From JBDSYA01 sp039925865 (GTDB taxonomy: Bacteria; Bacteroidota; Ignavibacteria; Tepidaquicellales; Tepidaquicellaceae): 14,101 nt of DNA. Shown here piece after piece: positions 6,927-14,101 of the stretch (positions are counted from its first letter, which is position 1; the number at the start of each line of letters is the position of its first letter). The stretch lies in the NCBI GenBank assembly GCA_039925865.1, contig JBDSYA010000183.1, positions 1 through 14,101 of the forward strand, in the 5' to 3' direction. The notes below the pieces were generated by a model. The model was not told where the DNA came from. It did no database searches and was given only the letters and a program-made list of their open reading frames with translations. Made by a program: the position numbers and the translations under genes.

Positions 6927-8717
6927 ATGACATTTAAAAAAAGAACGCATACATGCGGTGATCTGAGGTCCTCCGATGAGAATGAAATGATAACATTAAA
7001 CGGATGGGTAGCAAAAAAGCGTGACCTGGGAGGCTTGCTATTTATTGATCTGAGGGACAGATACGGAATTACACAACTAAAAATTTCACCTGACAATAAA
7101 GTTGTTTATGATAGTGCAATGAAGCTTGGAAATGAATTTGTAATTTCGGCTACCGGCAAAGTGATAAAAAGAGAGAGTATAAATAAAAATATTCTTACTG
7201 GCGAGATTGAAATCGAAGTCAAGGAAATTGAGGTTTTAAATGAATCTGAAATTACACCCTTCGTAATTGAGGAAGATGTAAAGGCATCGGATGAATTAAG
7301 ATTGAAGTACCGTTATCTGGATTTACGCAGGAAGAAGATCTATGACAACATGCTTCTCAGGAATAAAGCTTATCAGATCACGCATAAATATTTTCAGGAA
7401 AATAATTTTGTGGAAATTGAAACGCCGATCCTTATGAAGTCCACGCCGGAAGGTGCGAGAGATTATCTCGTGCCGTCGAGAGTTCACAAAGGAAAATTTT
7501 ACGCGCTTCCTCAGTCACCGCAGATCTATAAACAAATACTCATGGTATCCGGTCTTGACAGGTATGTACAAATATGTAAATGTTTTCGTGATGAAGATCT
7601 GCGCGCTGACAGACAGCCGGAGTTTACACAGATCGACATGGAAATGAGCTTCGTAACTCAGGATGATATTTTTGCAATGGTCGAGGGATTGTATAAAGAA
7701 ATATGGAAGGAGATCAAAGGAATTGATATTCCTGATAATTTCAGGAGAATGACTTATGATGAAGTTATGAATAACTATGGAGTGGATAAACCGGATCTCA
7801 GGATCAAAGCAGGAGGTGAGGAAATTATTATAAAAAATATTACAGACATAGTTTCGGAAAGCGGATTCAAAGTTTTCCAGGATGCTATTTCAGAGAATGG
7901 AATCATTGCAGGAATAAAATTATGCGGTCAGGAAGTTAGCCGTAAAATTATTGATTCTCTTACCGAGTTTGTGAAAACCTTTGGCTTTGGAGGACTTGGA
8001 TATTTAAAATATAATAAGGATGGTTCTGTCCAGTCCCCATTAACTAAATTTTTGTCTGAAGAGATCATTGCAAACATCAAAAGTAATTTTTCCGTGAAGG
8101 ACGGTGATGTGATTTTTATTTTAAGCGGTGAAAAGAAAAAAGTGAATAGTGCTCTCGGGTCTTTAAGAATTAAGCTTGCTGAAGATTTTAAGCTGATCGA
8201 TGAAAACAGTTATGAATTTTTATGGGTTACGGATTTTCCGTTATTCCAATATGATGATGAGCAAAAAAGATTTGTTGCCGAACATCATGTGTTTACAATG
8301 CCCAAGGAAGAATATTTAAAATATCTGGACAGCCGTGACAGATCTGAAGTTGAAAGTATTCGCGCATACTGTTATGACTGTGTATTGAACGGGCATGAAA
8401 TTACGAGCGGAAGTATAAGGATCCACCGGAGTGATATTCAAAAAAAAGTTTTTGATATGATCGGCCTGAGCGATGAAGAGGCGAAGATGAAATTCGGATT
8501 TATCCTTGAAGCATTTAAATTTGGCGCCCCGCCGCATGGAGGCGTAGGGATTGGCTTTGACAGGATAATTGCAGTTCTTTGCGGACTGAAATCCATTACT
8601 GACACGATCGCATTTCCAAAGACATTAAAAGCTTCTTCATTAATGGATGACTGTCCCAGTGAAGTCACTAAAGAGCAGCTTGTGGATCTGGGAATTGAAG
8701 TAAAGATTCAGAAATAA
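6927..8717 (+). CDS. aspS: Aspartyl-tRNA synthetase
   Basis: This class II synthetase charges tRNA-Asp and is of the bacterial type, 596 residues from ATG 6927. A TTG at 6900 would add nine residues, but it lies in repeat-like intergenic sequence, and the family begins at 'KKRTHTCGDLR', so ATG 6927 is preferred. Domains: the anticodon-binding OB fold at about 1-110, the catalytic core at about 130-275 and 420-560, and the bacterial GAD insertion at about 285-415. Motif 2 is 'FRDEDLRADRQPEFTQID' (220-237) and motif 3 is 'GAPPHGGVGIGFDR' (533-546). Leu34 in 'KKRDLGG' occupies the site where non-discriminating enzymes usually carry His, so a discriminating enzyme, specific for tRNA-Asp, is likely (inference). 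'EITSGSIRIH' (491-500) differs mildly from the usual 'GGGS' form. A terminator follows at 8757-8788. Confidence 0.97.
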   Translation: MTFKKRTHTCGDLRSSDENEMITLNGWVAKKRDLGGLLFIDLRDRYGITQLKISPDNKVVYDSAMKLGNEFVISATGKVIKRESINKNILTGEIEIEVKEIEVLNESEITPFVIEEDVKASDELRLKYRYLDLRRKKIYDNMLLRNKAYQITHKYFQENNFVEIETPILMKSTPEGARDYLVPSRVHKGKFYALPQSPQIYKQILMVSGLDRYVQICKCFRDEDLRADRQPEFTQIDMEMSFVTQDDIFAMVEGLYKEIWKEIKGIDIPDNFRRMTYDEVMNNYGVDKPDLRIKAGGEEIIIKNITDIVSESGFKVFQDAISENGIIAGIKLCGQEVSRKIIDSLTEFVKTFGFGGLGYLKYNKDGSVQSPLTKFLSEEIIANIKSNFSVKDGDVIFILSGEKKKVNSALGSLRIKLAEDFKLIDENSYEFLWVTDFPLFQYDDEQKRFVAEHHVFTMPKEEYLKYLDSRDRSEVESIRAYCYDCVLNGHEITSGSIRIHRSDIQKKVFDMIGLSDEEAKMKFGFILEAFKFGAPPHGGVGIGFDRIIAVLCGLKSITDTIAFPKTLKASSLMDDCPSEVTKEQLVDLGIEVKIQK

Positions 8718-8756
8718 TAAGTATATAAAATTACAGTTTAATACTTTATTAATTAT

Positions 8757-8788
8757 AAGCCCTGACAATGTTTGCGGGCTTTTGTTTT
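8757..8788 (+). terminator. Rho-independent terminator after aspS
   Basis: The arms AAGCCC (8757-8762) and GGGCTT (8776-8781) pair perfectly, with inner CAA/TTG pairing possible, and are followed by a T-rich run to 8788. It lies 39 bp past the aspS stop and suits plus-strand transcription. A weaker AACAA/TTGTT inverted repeat follows at 8789-8804. The rest of the gap to the cyanophycin synthetase stop at 8985 shows nothing I can call. Confidence 0.8.
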
Positions 8789-8984
8789 AACAAATCCGAT
8801 TGTTAATCCTTAACGGAATAAAAGATTAATTAAATACTCGTATCAATTTCGAAAATTCTACAAAATATCATTTGTATTTTATATAACTCCGGATCTTCAA
8901 CACCGAAAATATATTCTACGAGGTAATTCATGATTAGCTTACAATTTTATAGCATTAAGCAGGAACCGAAAAGGATAAAATGTT

Positions 8985-11654
8985 TTAAGAACTTATATTT
9001 GGAATATCACTCTGCTCGATCCTTACTTCATTCAGTTTATCTCTGAATTTATTAACAATTTCAATTGCTCTGTGTACGTTATCGGGAAGTAAAACCAGAA
9101 GTTCATTTTTCTTAGCATTATTTAAACCAAAATTAATCGCAGTAACTTCATCTTCGATTACATTCACAGGTATGTCGGGTTTCTCACTTCTTAAACCTTC
9201 AATCATTAATTTGGTAATCACACCCTCTTCCCTGCCCCTCAGACTTTCGTTTTCACGAAGTATGATATTTGTAAACATCTTTGAAGCAATCCTTGCAAGG
9301 TGTCTGATATCATCATCACGCCTGTCACCCGTCCCACCAATAATTCCTGTCTTAATTTTGTTTGGCAGCTTTTCGACAAATTTTGAAAGAGCCTCCATTC
9401 CCGCAGGATTGTGAGCGTAATCAATAAGAACACTGAAATTACCTACTTCAAATAAATTTAATCTTCCCGGTGTTTGTGCAACTGAAGGAACAAATGAGCT
9501 TAACCCAAACTTAATATCTTCTATTCTTACACCGTGAAGTATATAGGAAGCTAAAGTTGCAGCCAGTACATTTTGTATCATGAATGCCGCTTTACCACCA
9601 TATGTAAGAGGAATGTTTATAACTTTTTCCACACGTAGCTTCCATTGGCCTTTTAATAAAGTAATAAAATTATTTTCATACACACACGCAATGCCTCCCT
9701 TTTTGACATGCTTCCCGATGAACAAATTATTTTCATCCATGCTGAACAATGCAATATTGCATCTAAGATTCTCCGTCATCTTCATCACAAGTTTATCATC
9801 TGCATTTAAAACAGCATATCCTGATTTGAAAACATTTTCAGGAACGATTGCTTTAACACGTGCCATTTCTTCCAGTGTATCAATGTTTTTTATTCCCAGA
9901 TGATCATCTGTAATGTTCATTACTATGCCAATATCACATCCGTCAAATCCCAACCCTGCCCGCAATAAGCCTCCACGCGCAGTTTCAAGAACTGCCAGTT
10001 CTACGGTCGGATCTCTTAAAACCATCTGTGCAGAAACCGGACCTGTGTTATCACCGGGCTTGATCATTCTGTTACCAATGTAAACACCCTCAGTAGTGGT
10101 GAAGCCTACATTCTTTCCTATGTTTTTCATTATATGAGCAATTAGCCGCGTAGTTGTTGTCTTACCATTTGTACCTGTTACCGCTATAATTGGAATTCTG
10201 AATTTCTCACCGGGAGGGAAAAGCATGTTGACGACCGGCTCTGCGACATTTCTGGGAAGACCTTCGGAAGGAGCCAAATGCATTCTGAATCCGGGCGCCG
10301 CATTTACTTCTACGATCCCTCCTCCGTTTTTTAATATTGAAGTTGAGATATCCGGAGCTACTACGTCAATTCCGGCTATATCAAGTCCGATGATCCTTGC
10401 AATCCTTTCAAATAAAAAAATATTATCAGGATGAACTTCATCGGTCCTGTCAATTGCAGTACCTCCTGTCGAAATATTTGCTGTAGATTTCAAACAACAT
10501 ATTTCTCCTGCCTCCAGCACAGTATCGACCGTATAACCTTTTAACTCCATCATTTTCATTGTCATATTATCAATAGTGATTTGAGTCAGGATTTTTTCAT
10601 GACCGTATCCACGTCTCGGATCTTTATTGACTTCTTCAATAAGTTCTTTAATAGTGGATTTGCCATCACCGGTAACATAGGCCGGGGTTCGTTCAGCAAC
10701 TGCTATTAATCGGTTATTAATTACAAGCGCTCTGAAATCCTTTCCTATTAATGATTTTTCAACGATGACAGATTTTGAAAAATTTTTCGCAGAATGAAAT
10801 GCAATTTTTGCATCTTCAATAGACTTTATATTTGAAGTGATGCCTTTTCCATGATTTGAATCCAATGGCTTGACAACCACAGGAAATCCGATTGAATGAA
10901 CCGAATCTTCCAGTTCACTTTCATTAACAATCTTAAAACCTTTTGGTACAGGTACACCCATGCTTTCAAGAAGTTTCTTGGAAAGATTTTTATCTCCTGC
11001 TACATGAGTTGCTATAAATCCTGTCTTGCATGTCACAGTTGCCTGTATAGTTTGCTGATAAATTCCATACCCTAGTTGTACAAGAGACTGTTCGTTCAGT
11101 CTTATATGAGGTATCCCCCTTTGCTCGGCTTCTTCAATGATCGAGCCGGTACTCGGCCCGTATCTTACAACTTCACGTATCTCCCGTAACTTTTGTATAT
11201 TTTCGTCCCAGATTTTTTTCAGTTCTTCAATTGGTTTTCCTTCGGCAATATTCTGGAAAAAATCTACCGAAGCTCTTGCTGTAAACAAACCCGCAGCCTC
11301 TTCGATATAACTGAATACAACATTATAAACTCCGGGTATATTGGTTTCCCTGGTTCTTCCAAAACCTGTATCCATCCCTGCAAGAGTTTGTATCTCAAGT
11401 GCCATATGTTCGATGATATGTCCCGCCCAGGTACCTTCTTCTACCCTCAGTAAGAATCCGCCCTCATCATCATAACTGCATCTATGAGATTGTAAAGTAG
11501 GAATAAGCTCCTTTAATCTATCAAGTAACCCGGGAATTTTATCGGAAGGTTTATTTTCATAATCTTCGATATCTAATTTCATTACGATAAGATTTTTCCA
11601 TCTGTTGCTCCAGTAATTTGCCCCTCTTAATGCTCTGATCTCAAGTATCTTCAT
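8985..11654 (-). CDS. cphA: Cyanophycin synthetase (CphA1 type)
   Basis: This cytoplasmic enzyme polymerises Asp and Arg into multi-L-arginyl-poly-L-aspartate using ATP. Its 889 residues are close to the usual 870-900, and all three parts are present. The N-terminal domain (1-160) carries 'HIIEH' (79-83), the HxxEH signature of the hydrolase site described in some CphA1 enzymes. The ATP-grasp domain (about 165-480), which adds Asp, includes 'VVKPLDSNHGKG' (260-271), 'TPAYVTGDGKST' (323-334) and 'EVNAAPGFRMHL' (449-460). The Mur-ligase-like domain (487-889), which adds Arg, has P-loop 'GTNGKTTT' (494-501), 'ETARGGLLRAGLGFD' (557-571) and 'YAHNP' (746-750). An intact P-loop and both ligase halves favour CphA1 over CphA2. 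ATG 11654 gives the standard 'MKILEIRALRGANYWS' start. Cyanophycinase ends 49 bp upstream in the same direction, so the two are probably cotranscribed. Confidence 0.96.
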   Translation of the reverse strand: MKILEIRALRGANYWSNRWKNLIVMKLDIEDYENKPSDKIPGLLDRLKELIPTLQSHRCSYDDEGGFLLRVEEGTWAGHIIEHMALEIQTLAGMDTGFGRTRETNIPGVYNVVFSYIEEAAGLFTARASVDFFQNIAEGKPIEELKKIWDENIQKLREIREVVRYGPSTGSIIEEAEQRGIPHIRLNEQSLVQLGYGIYQQTIQATVTCKTGFIATHVAGDKNLSKKLLESMGVPVPKGFKIVNESELEDSVHSIGFPVVVKPLDSNHGKGITSNIKSIEDAKIAFHSAKNFSKSVIVEKSLIGKDFRALVINNRLIAVAERTPAYVTGDGKSTIKELIEEVNKDPRRGYGHEKILTQITIDNMTMKMMELKGYTVDTVLEAGEICCLKSTANISTGGTAIDRTDEVHPDNIFLFERIARIIGLDIAGIDVVAPDISTSILKNGGGIVEVNAAPGFRMHLAPSEGLPRNVAEPVVNMLFPPGEKFRIPIIAVTGTNGKTTTTRLIAHIMKNIGKNVGFTTTEGVYIGNRMIKPGDNTGPVSAQMVLRDPTVELAVLETARGGLLRAGLGFDGCDIGIVMNITDDHLGIKNIDTLEEMARVKAIVPENVFKSGYAVLNADDKLVMKMTENLRCNIALFSMDENNLFIGKHVKKGGIACVYENNFITLLKGQWKLRVEKVINIPLTYGGKAAFMIQNVLAATLASYILHGVRIEDIKFGLSSFVPSVAQTPGRLNLFEVGNFSVLIDYAHNPAGMEALSKFVEKLPNKIKTGIIGGTGDRRDDDIRHLARIASKMFTNIILRENESLRGREEGVITKLMIEGLRSEKPDIPVNVIEDEVTAINFGLNNAKKNELLVLLPDNVHRAIEIVNKFRDKLNEVRIEQSDIPNISS

Positions 11655-11703
11655 TCAGCTTTATTATAGATTGTTAATTGTTATTTGTGAATTTAATTGT
11701 AAA

Positions 11704-12543
11704 TCAGATCTGGAGAAAGTCTCCAACTATCTCGATCGGTTTTCGATTATAAATATTATACCTGACTCCTGTACTGAGAATATTGACCTGCAGCCCCATT
11801 ACAGAAAACGGTTCGGCCTCATGCACTTCTGCTATTGTATTATAAGTTATATGAGATCCGTCAATAATTGTAACCGTTCCTCCACCCAAAACCTCTAACA
11901 CACCACTCTTCTTAATATGAATAGCAGTATTCTCATCAATACCAATTCCTAAGTTACTTGGATTATAAGCAACTGCAGTAATTAGTCTGTTTAATCTGCC
12001 TCTTTCAGTAAAGTGCTGATCAATAATAATATTTTTCAAAATTCCCAGACCGGGACAAAGACGGATTGAATCTTTTAACGGCTGCACTGTAGGCTCACCG
12101 CGGACTATCATAGTCGAACTCATACTTGCCGCCCCTGCACTTGAACCCGCCAGTACAATTCCTTTCCTGACACTTTTTTTTAATTGTGTTAAAAACATTG
12201 TTCCCCCGAGAATCGAGCTCAGTCTCATCTGATCACCGCCGGTCAAAAATACCCCGGTAACTCCTTCAAGCATTTCTTCGGCATCAATTTTCAAGATCTC
12301 CTGCCTTGCAGTTGCAGATAGAACCTTAATTTTTTTTATTCCGAAATTTTCAAAGATTTCTTTGTAAATTGTTGCTACCGCTAGCGGGAAATCGGAAGGG
12401 ACAGGGACAATTAATATTGAAGCTTCACTGCCTCCTGATATTTCAACGAACTTTCTTAATATATGCCTTTCATTAAGCTTATCTTCAGCACCACCGATAA
12501 TAAGAATTTCACTTCCAATCTCTTCTTTATAAAGATTAGTCAA
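11704..12543 (-). CDS. cphB: Cyanophycinase
   Basis: This peptidase family S51 exo-enzyme cleaves cyanophycin into beta-Asp-Arg dipeptides. It has 279 residues (the family is about 270-280). Visible landmarks are 'IIGGAEDK' (15-22), 'FLTGGDQMRL' (99-108), the nucleophile elbow 'AGSSAGAA' (132-139) with Ser135 as the expected catalytic serine, 'DQHFTERGRLNRL' (175-187) containing His177, and 'GIGIDENTA' (199-207). The start appears to be TTG at 12541-12543: an in-frame TAA lies just upstream and no ATG precedes the first conserved motif. No Shine-Dalgarno site is seen. It is the first gene of a probable cphB-cphA pair, so the polymer-degrading enzyme is made together with the polymer-making one. 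No isoaspartyl dipeptidase, needed to finish breakdown, is in the window. Confidence 0.95.
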   Translation of the reverse strand: MTNLYKEEIGSEILIIGGAEDKLNERHILRKFVEISGGSEASILIVPVPSDFPLAVATIYKEIFENFGIKKIKVLSATARQEILKIDAEEMLEGVTGVFLTGGDQMRLSSILGGTMFLTQLKKSVRKGIVLAGSSAGAASMSSTMIVRGEPTVQPLKDSIRLCPGLGILKNIIIDQHFTERGRLNRLITAVAYNPSNLGIGIDENTAIHIKKSGVLEVLGGGTVTIIDGSHITYNTIAEVHEAEPFSVMGLQVNILSTGVRYNIYNRKPIEIVGDFLQI

Positions 12544-12851
12544 ATAATATTAATTAAATTTAAATTTTGGTGAAAATAAGAATATAAATTTTGAAAAGAT
12601 ATTTAAAACTTGTTTTGAGAACCCTTCTACTACACATCCATCCTAAACTTTTCAGAGGAATAAATTGATAAAATTGTATTATGGATTTGGAGAATTTTCG
12701 TTTTTAAAATTTCAATCCTTTTCATTATAAAATATTAAAACACGATTTCTTAAAGCATTAGAGTTCTGAATTCTGTAAAAGTCAAAAAATAAATTATTAT
12801 TTATTTTTAAATTTTATTTTTCCTTTTTCAATTTAAATTTTTAATTTGTCA
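12544..12851. other. 308-bp AT-rich intergenic region with an A/T palindrome
   Basis: No gene is visible here. The region lies between the stop of the transketolase subunit and the TTG start of cphB and should hold the cphB promoter, but I see no convincing promoter boxes. Near the transketolase end, AAAAATAAAT (12785-12794) and ATTTATTTTT (12799-12808) form a perfect 10-bp A/T-only inverted repeat with a 4-nt loop. It may help end transketolase transcription but lacks G/C pairs. The flank 12809-12848 is T-rich with loose TTTAAAT words. Confidence 0.5.
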
Positions 12852-13739
12852 TCAGAGCTCTGCCATTTCCTCAAGGTCAAAAAAATCTTTATACTTGGTC
12901 GGAGGAAGCTCTTTCAATGCAATACCTGCCTGTTCAGTTGTCGGAGGAATTCCGTGCCATTTGTAATTGTCTTCCATAAATGAAACTCCTCTTCCCATGA
13001 AAGTATTTGCAATTATAGCTTTCGGTTTCCCTTTGAATGCTTTTGATTCGTCAATAGTATCAAGTATTTGCTGCATGTTATGACCGTCGATATCATAGAC
13101 TTTCCAGTTAAAGGCTTCAAGCTTATCGGCAAGAGGCTCTAGCGCTAAGACATTCTCCGTTCTGTTATCGATCTGACACCTGTTACGGTCTATGATCATT
13201 GTGAGATTATCAACTTTATGGTGAGCGGCTGTCATCATTGCTTCCCACAGCTGGCCTTCCTGTAGTTCGCCGTCTCCGTTAACACAATAAACATAATTAT
13301 TTTTGCCGTCCATCCTTAATCCCAGCGCTGTCCCGACTGCGATAGATAATCCCTGGCCTAATGAACCGGAGGCAATCTCAATACCGGGCAGTCCGTGCGT
13401 TTTCGCGGGAGCAGGATGTCCCTGAAGACGGCCGTTAATCCTTCTGAGTGTTTTCATTTCTTCGATCGGAAGATAACCTCTTCTTGCAAGTGTCGCATAC
13501 CATACAGGTGCAATATGCCCGATTGATAAAAAGAAATAATCCCTGTCAGTCATTTCAGCATCAGTATTATCTAAATTCAATTTGTTAAAATAAAGAGCCG
13601 TAAATATATCTGCCATTCCAAGCGGTCCGCCCGAATGACCTGTCTGGGCGATCACAAGCATGTTGATTATATCTCTTCTGATCTGCCTCGCCATTTCATT
13701 AAGATCTTCTATTGATTTTAAATTGGGATTTTTACTCAT
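12852..13739 (-). CDS. Transketolase, N-terminal (ThDP-binding) subunit
   Basis: This 295-residue protein covers only the first, thiamine-diphosphate-binding half of transketolase, as in split enzymes; intact transketolases are over 600 residues. Visible family features are 'GHSGGPLGMADI' (34-45), 'GHIAPVWYATLARRG' (74-88), 'GSLGQGLSIAVG' (125-136), and the ThDP/Mg motif 'NGDGELQEGQLWEA' (154-167) with Asn186 in 'IIDRN'. 'YKWHGIPP' (259-266) marks the end of the domain. With its partner it would move two-carbon units in the pentose phosphate pathway. The stop at 12852 follows an ordinary domain end, so this is a natural subunit rather than a truncation. The C-terminal (pyrimidine-binding) subunit is usually adjacent, but 308 non-coding bases and then cphB follow instead. 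ATG 13739 lies close to a heptamer repeat array. Confidence 0.93.
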   Translation of the reverse strand: MSKNPNLKSIEDLNEMARQIRRDIINMLVIAQTGHSGGPLGMADIFTALYFNKLNLDNTDAEMTDRDYFFLSIGHIAPVWYATLARRGYLPIEEMKTLRRINGRLQGHPAPAKTHGLPGIEIASGSLGQGLSIAVGTALGLRMDGKNNYVYCVNGDGELQEGQLWEAMMTAAHHKVDNLTMIIDRNRCQIDNRTENVLALEPLADKLEAFNWKVYDIDGHNMQQILDTIDESKAFKGKPKAIIANTFMGRGVSFMEDNYKWHGIPPTTEQAGIALKELPPTKYKDFFDLEEMAEL

Positions 13740-13752
13740 GGTCTTTATAATG

Positions 13753-13836
13753 TTAAATGTTAAATGTTAAATGTTAAATGTTAAATGTTAAATGTTGGAT
13801 GTTGGATGTTAAATGTTTAATGTTAAATGTTAAATA
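13753..13836 (+). repeat. Heptamer tandem array, 12 units of TTAAATG and variants
   Basis: There are twelve consecutive 7-bp units. Six are exact TTAAATG (13753-13794), then two TTGGATG (13795-13808), TTAAATG, TTTAATG, TTAAATG and a final TTAAATA (13830-13836). On the strand of the transketolase gene the unit reads CATTTAA. The array ends 13 bp from that gene's ATG, so it must lie in the promoter or 5' untranslated region. Internal variants show it is not freshly expanded throughout; the exact block of six is the side nearest the gene. Confidence 0.95.
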
Positions 13837-13848
13837 ATCTCTTTCAAT

Positions 13849-13909
13849 AGACTTCCGAAGTCTGAGTAATACTTTAACTCAGTGCTACTTAGAGTTCGGA
13901 AGTCTTTTT
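13849..13909 (+). terminator. Long nested hairpin with T-run on the plus side
   Basis: The outer arms AGACTTCCGAA (13849-13859) and TTCGGAAGTCT (13895-13905) pair over 11 bp and are followed by T residues to 13909. Inside, CTGAGT (13862-13867) pairs with ACTCAG (13877-13882). The left arm is also part of a 15-nt palindrome, AGACTTCCGAAGTCT (13849-13863). The T-run suits plus-strand transcription, yet the only gene ending here is on the minus strand, and its stop codon lies inside the structure. It may be a one-sided or imperfect bidirectional terminator, or a repeat element. Confidence 0.6.
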
Positions 13910-14101
13910 AACAGACTTTCTAAAAAACTCCATGACCGGTACTATATGTTTCAACAAAATTATAATACACACCGCTGAAGTAAATGCAAATAATTCACTT
14001 GTCGCGTCATTGAATAATAACGAATGGCTGTTGAATCTTAAAATAATATCTTTCAAAATAAATATCGAAAGTGGAAGAATTATTAAAGCTATCACGCACG
14101 C
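13889..14101 (-). CDS. C-terminal part of a membrane protein, cut by the right edge
   Basis: The frame is open to the window edge, with 70 codons visible before TAA at 13889-13891. A GTG at 14093-14095 could be read as a start, but the frame continues upstream without a stop, so a 5'-truncated gene is more likely. Two hydrophobic stretches are visible: 'VIALIILPLSIFIL' right at the edge, and 'LFAFTSAVCIIILLKHIVPVM' further on, followed by a basic tail (FRKSVKKTSEL). The layout of a final membrane helix and basic tail loosely recalls the end of PlsY-type acyltransferases. The diagnostic 'KHRxNI' motif is absent, so I give no family. The last codons and the stop form part of the hairpin at 13849-13905. 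Confidence 0.55.
   Translation of the reverse strand, partial: ACVIALIILPLSIFILKDIILRFNSHSLLFNDATSELFAFTSAVCIIILLKHIVPVMEFFRKSVKKTSEL

Noticed and set aside
8830..8931. A 33-codon minus-strand ORF (MNYLVEYIFGVEDPELY and onward) downstream of cphA
   Set aside because: Short, no ribosome binding site, no family resemblance, and close to what chance gives in such DNA.
8930..9046. A 38-codon plus-strand ORF with an AGG about 9 bases upstream, overlapping the cphA end
   Set aside because: It runs antisense through coding sequence and has no recognisable features; the AGG is too weak to decide.
13889..14101. Glycerol-3-phosphate acyltransferase PlsY C-terminus
   Set aside because: Only the general layout of a helix and basic tail agrees; the KHRxNI motif is absent and most of the gene is outside the window.
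1..14101. CRISPR array, tRNA, rRNA, insertion sequence or prophage genes
   Set aside because: No repeat-spacer pattern, cloverleaf, transposase or phage-like ORF was seen on either strand.

Overview
This AT-rich window looks like a chromosomal segment from the Bacteroidota/Chlorobiota/Ignavibacteriota (FCB) side of the bacterial tree, most like Ignavibacteria. The reasons are secreted proteins with dockerin-type C-termini, a possible degenerate type IX secretion (T9SS) tail, start codons without Shine-Dalgarno sites, TTG starts, and intergenic regions holding short heptamer repeats. The taxonomic call is inference from style and gene content; no marker gene settles it.

Layout. Positions 1-4263 hold a minus-strand block of secreted proteins. 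A large BNR/sortilin-type beta-propeller protein comes first in transcription order (1486-4263), followed by a plastocyanin-like cupredoxin (462-1355). The two end in the same 173-residue module, an 'EGFWNG' domain plus a two-loop dockerin. The start of a third exported protein, cohesin-like in its first mature residues, runs off the left edge (1-202). Between the cupredoxin gene and that start is what looks like a frameshifted T9SS sorting tail (351-454). A 198-bp divergent intergenic region (4264-4461), in which I see no convincing promoter or riboswitch, separates this block from plus-strand housekeeping genes: a TerC/Alx membrane protein (4462-5400), 4-hydroxyphenylpyruvate dioxygenase (5631-6779) and aspartyl-tRNA synthetase (6927-8717, with a terminator at 8757-8788). 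A small broken dockerin copy lies on the minus strand at 5458-5568, between terC and hpd.

The right part (8985-14101) is again minus strand. A cyanophycin pair, cyanophycinase then cyanophycin synthetase, is arranged as an operon for making and mobilising an Arg/Asp storage polymer. Upstream of it is the N-terminal (thiamine-diphosphate) half of a split transketolase, without its partner half next to it. A 12-unit heptamer tandem array lies 13 bp upstream of the transketolase start, and a long nested hairpin overlaps the end of a membrane-protein fragment cut by the right edge.

The most unusual material is the dockerin set: two intact copies, one decayed copy and a possible decayed T9SS tail within 5.6 kb. 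One intact dockerin is attached to a complete type-1 copper domain. This suggests a non-cellulosomal cohesin-dockerin system displaying other kinds of protein at the cell surface.
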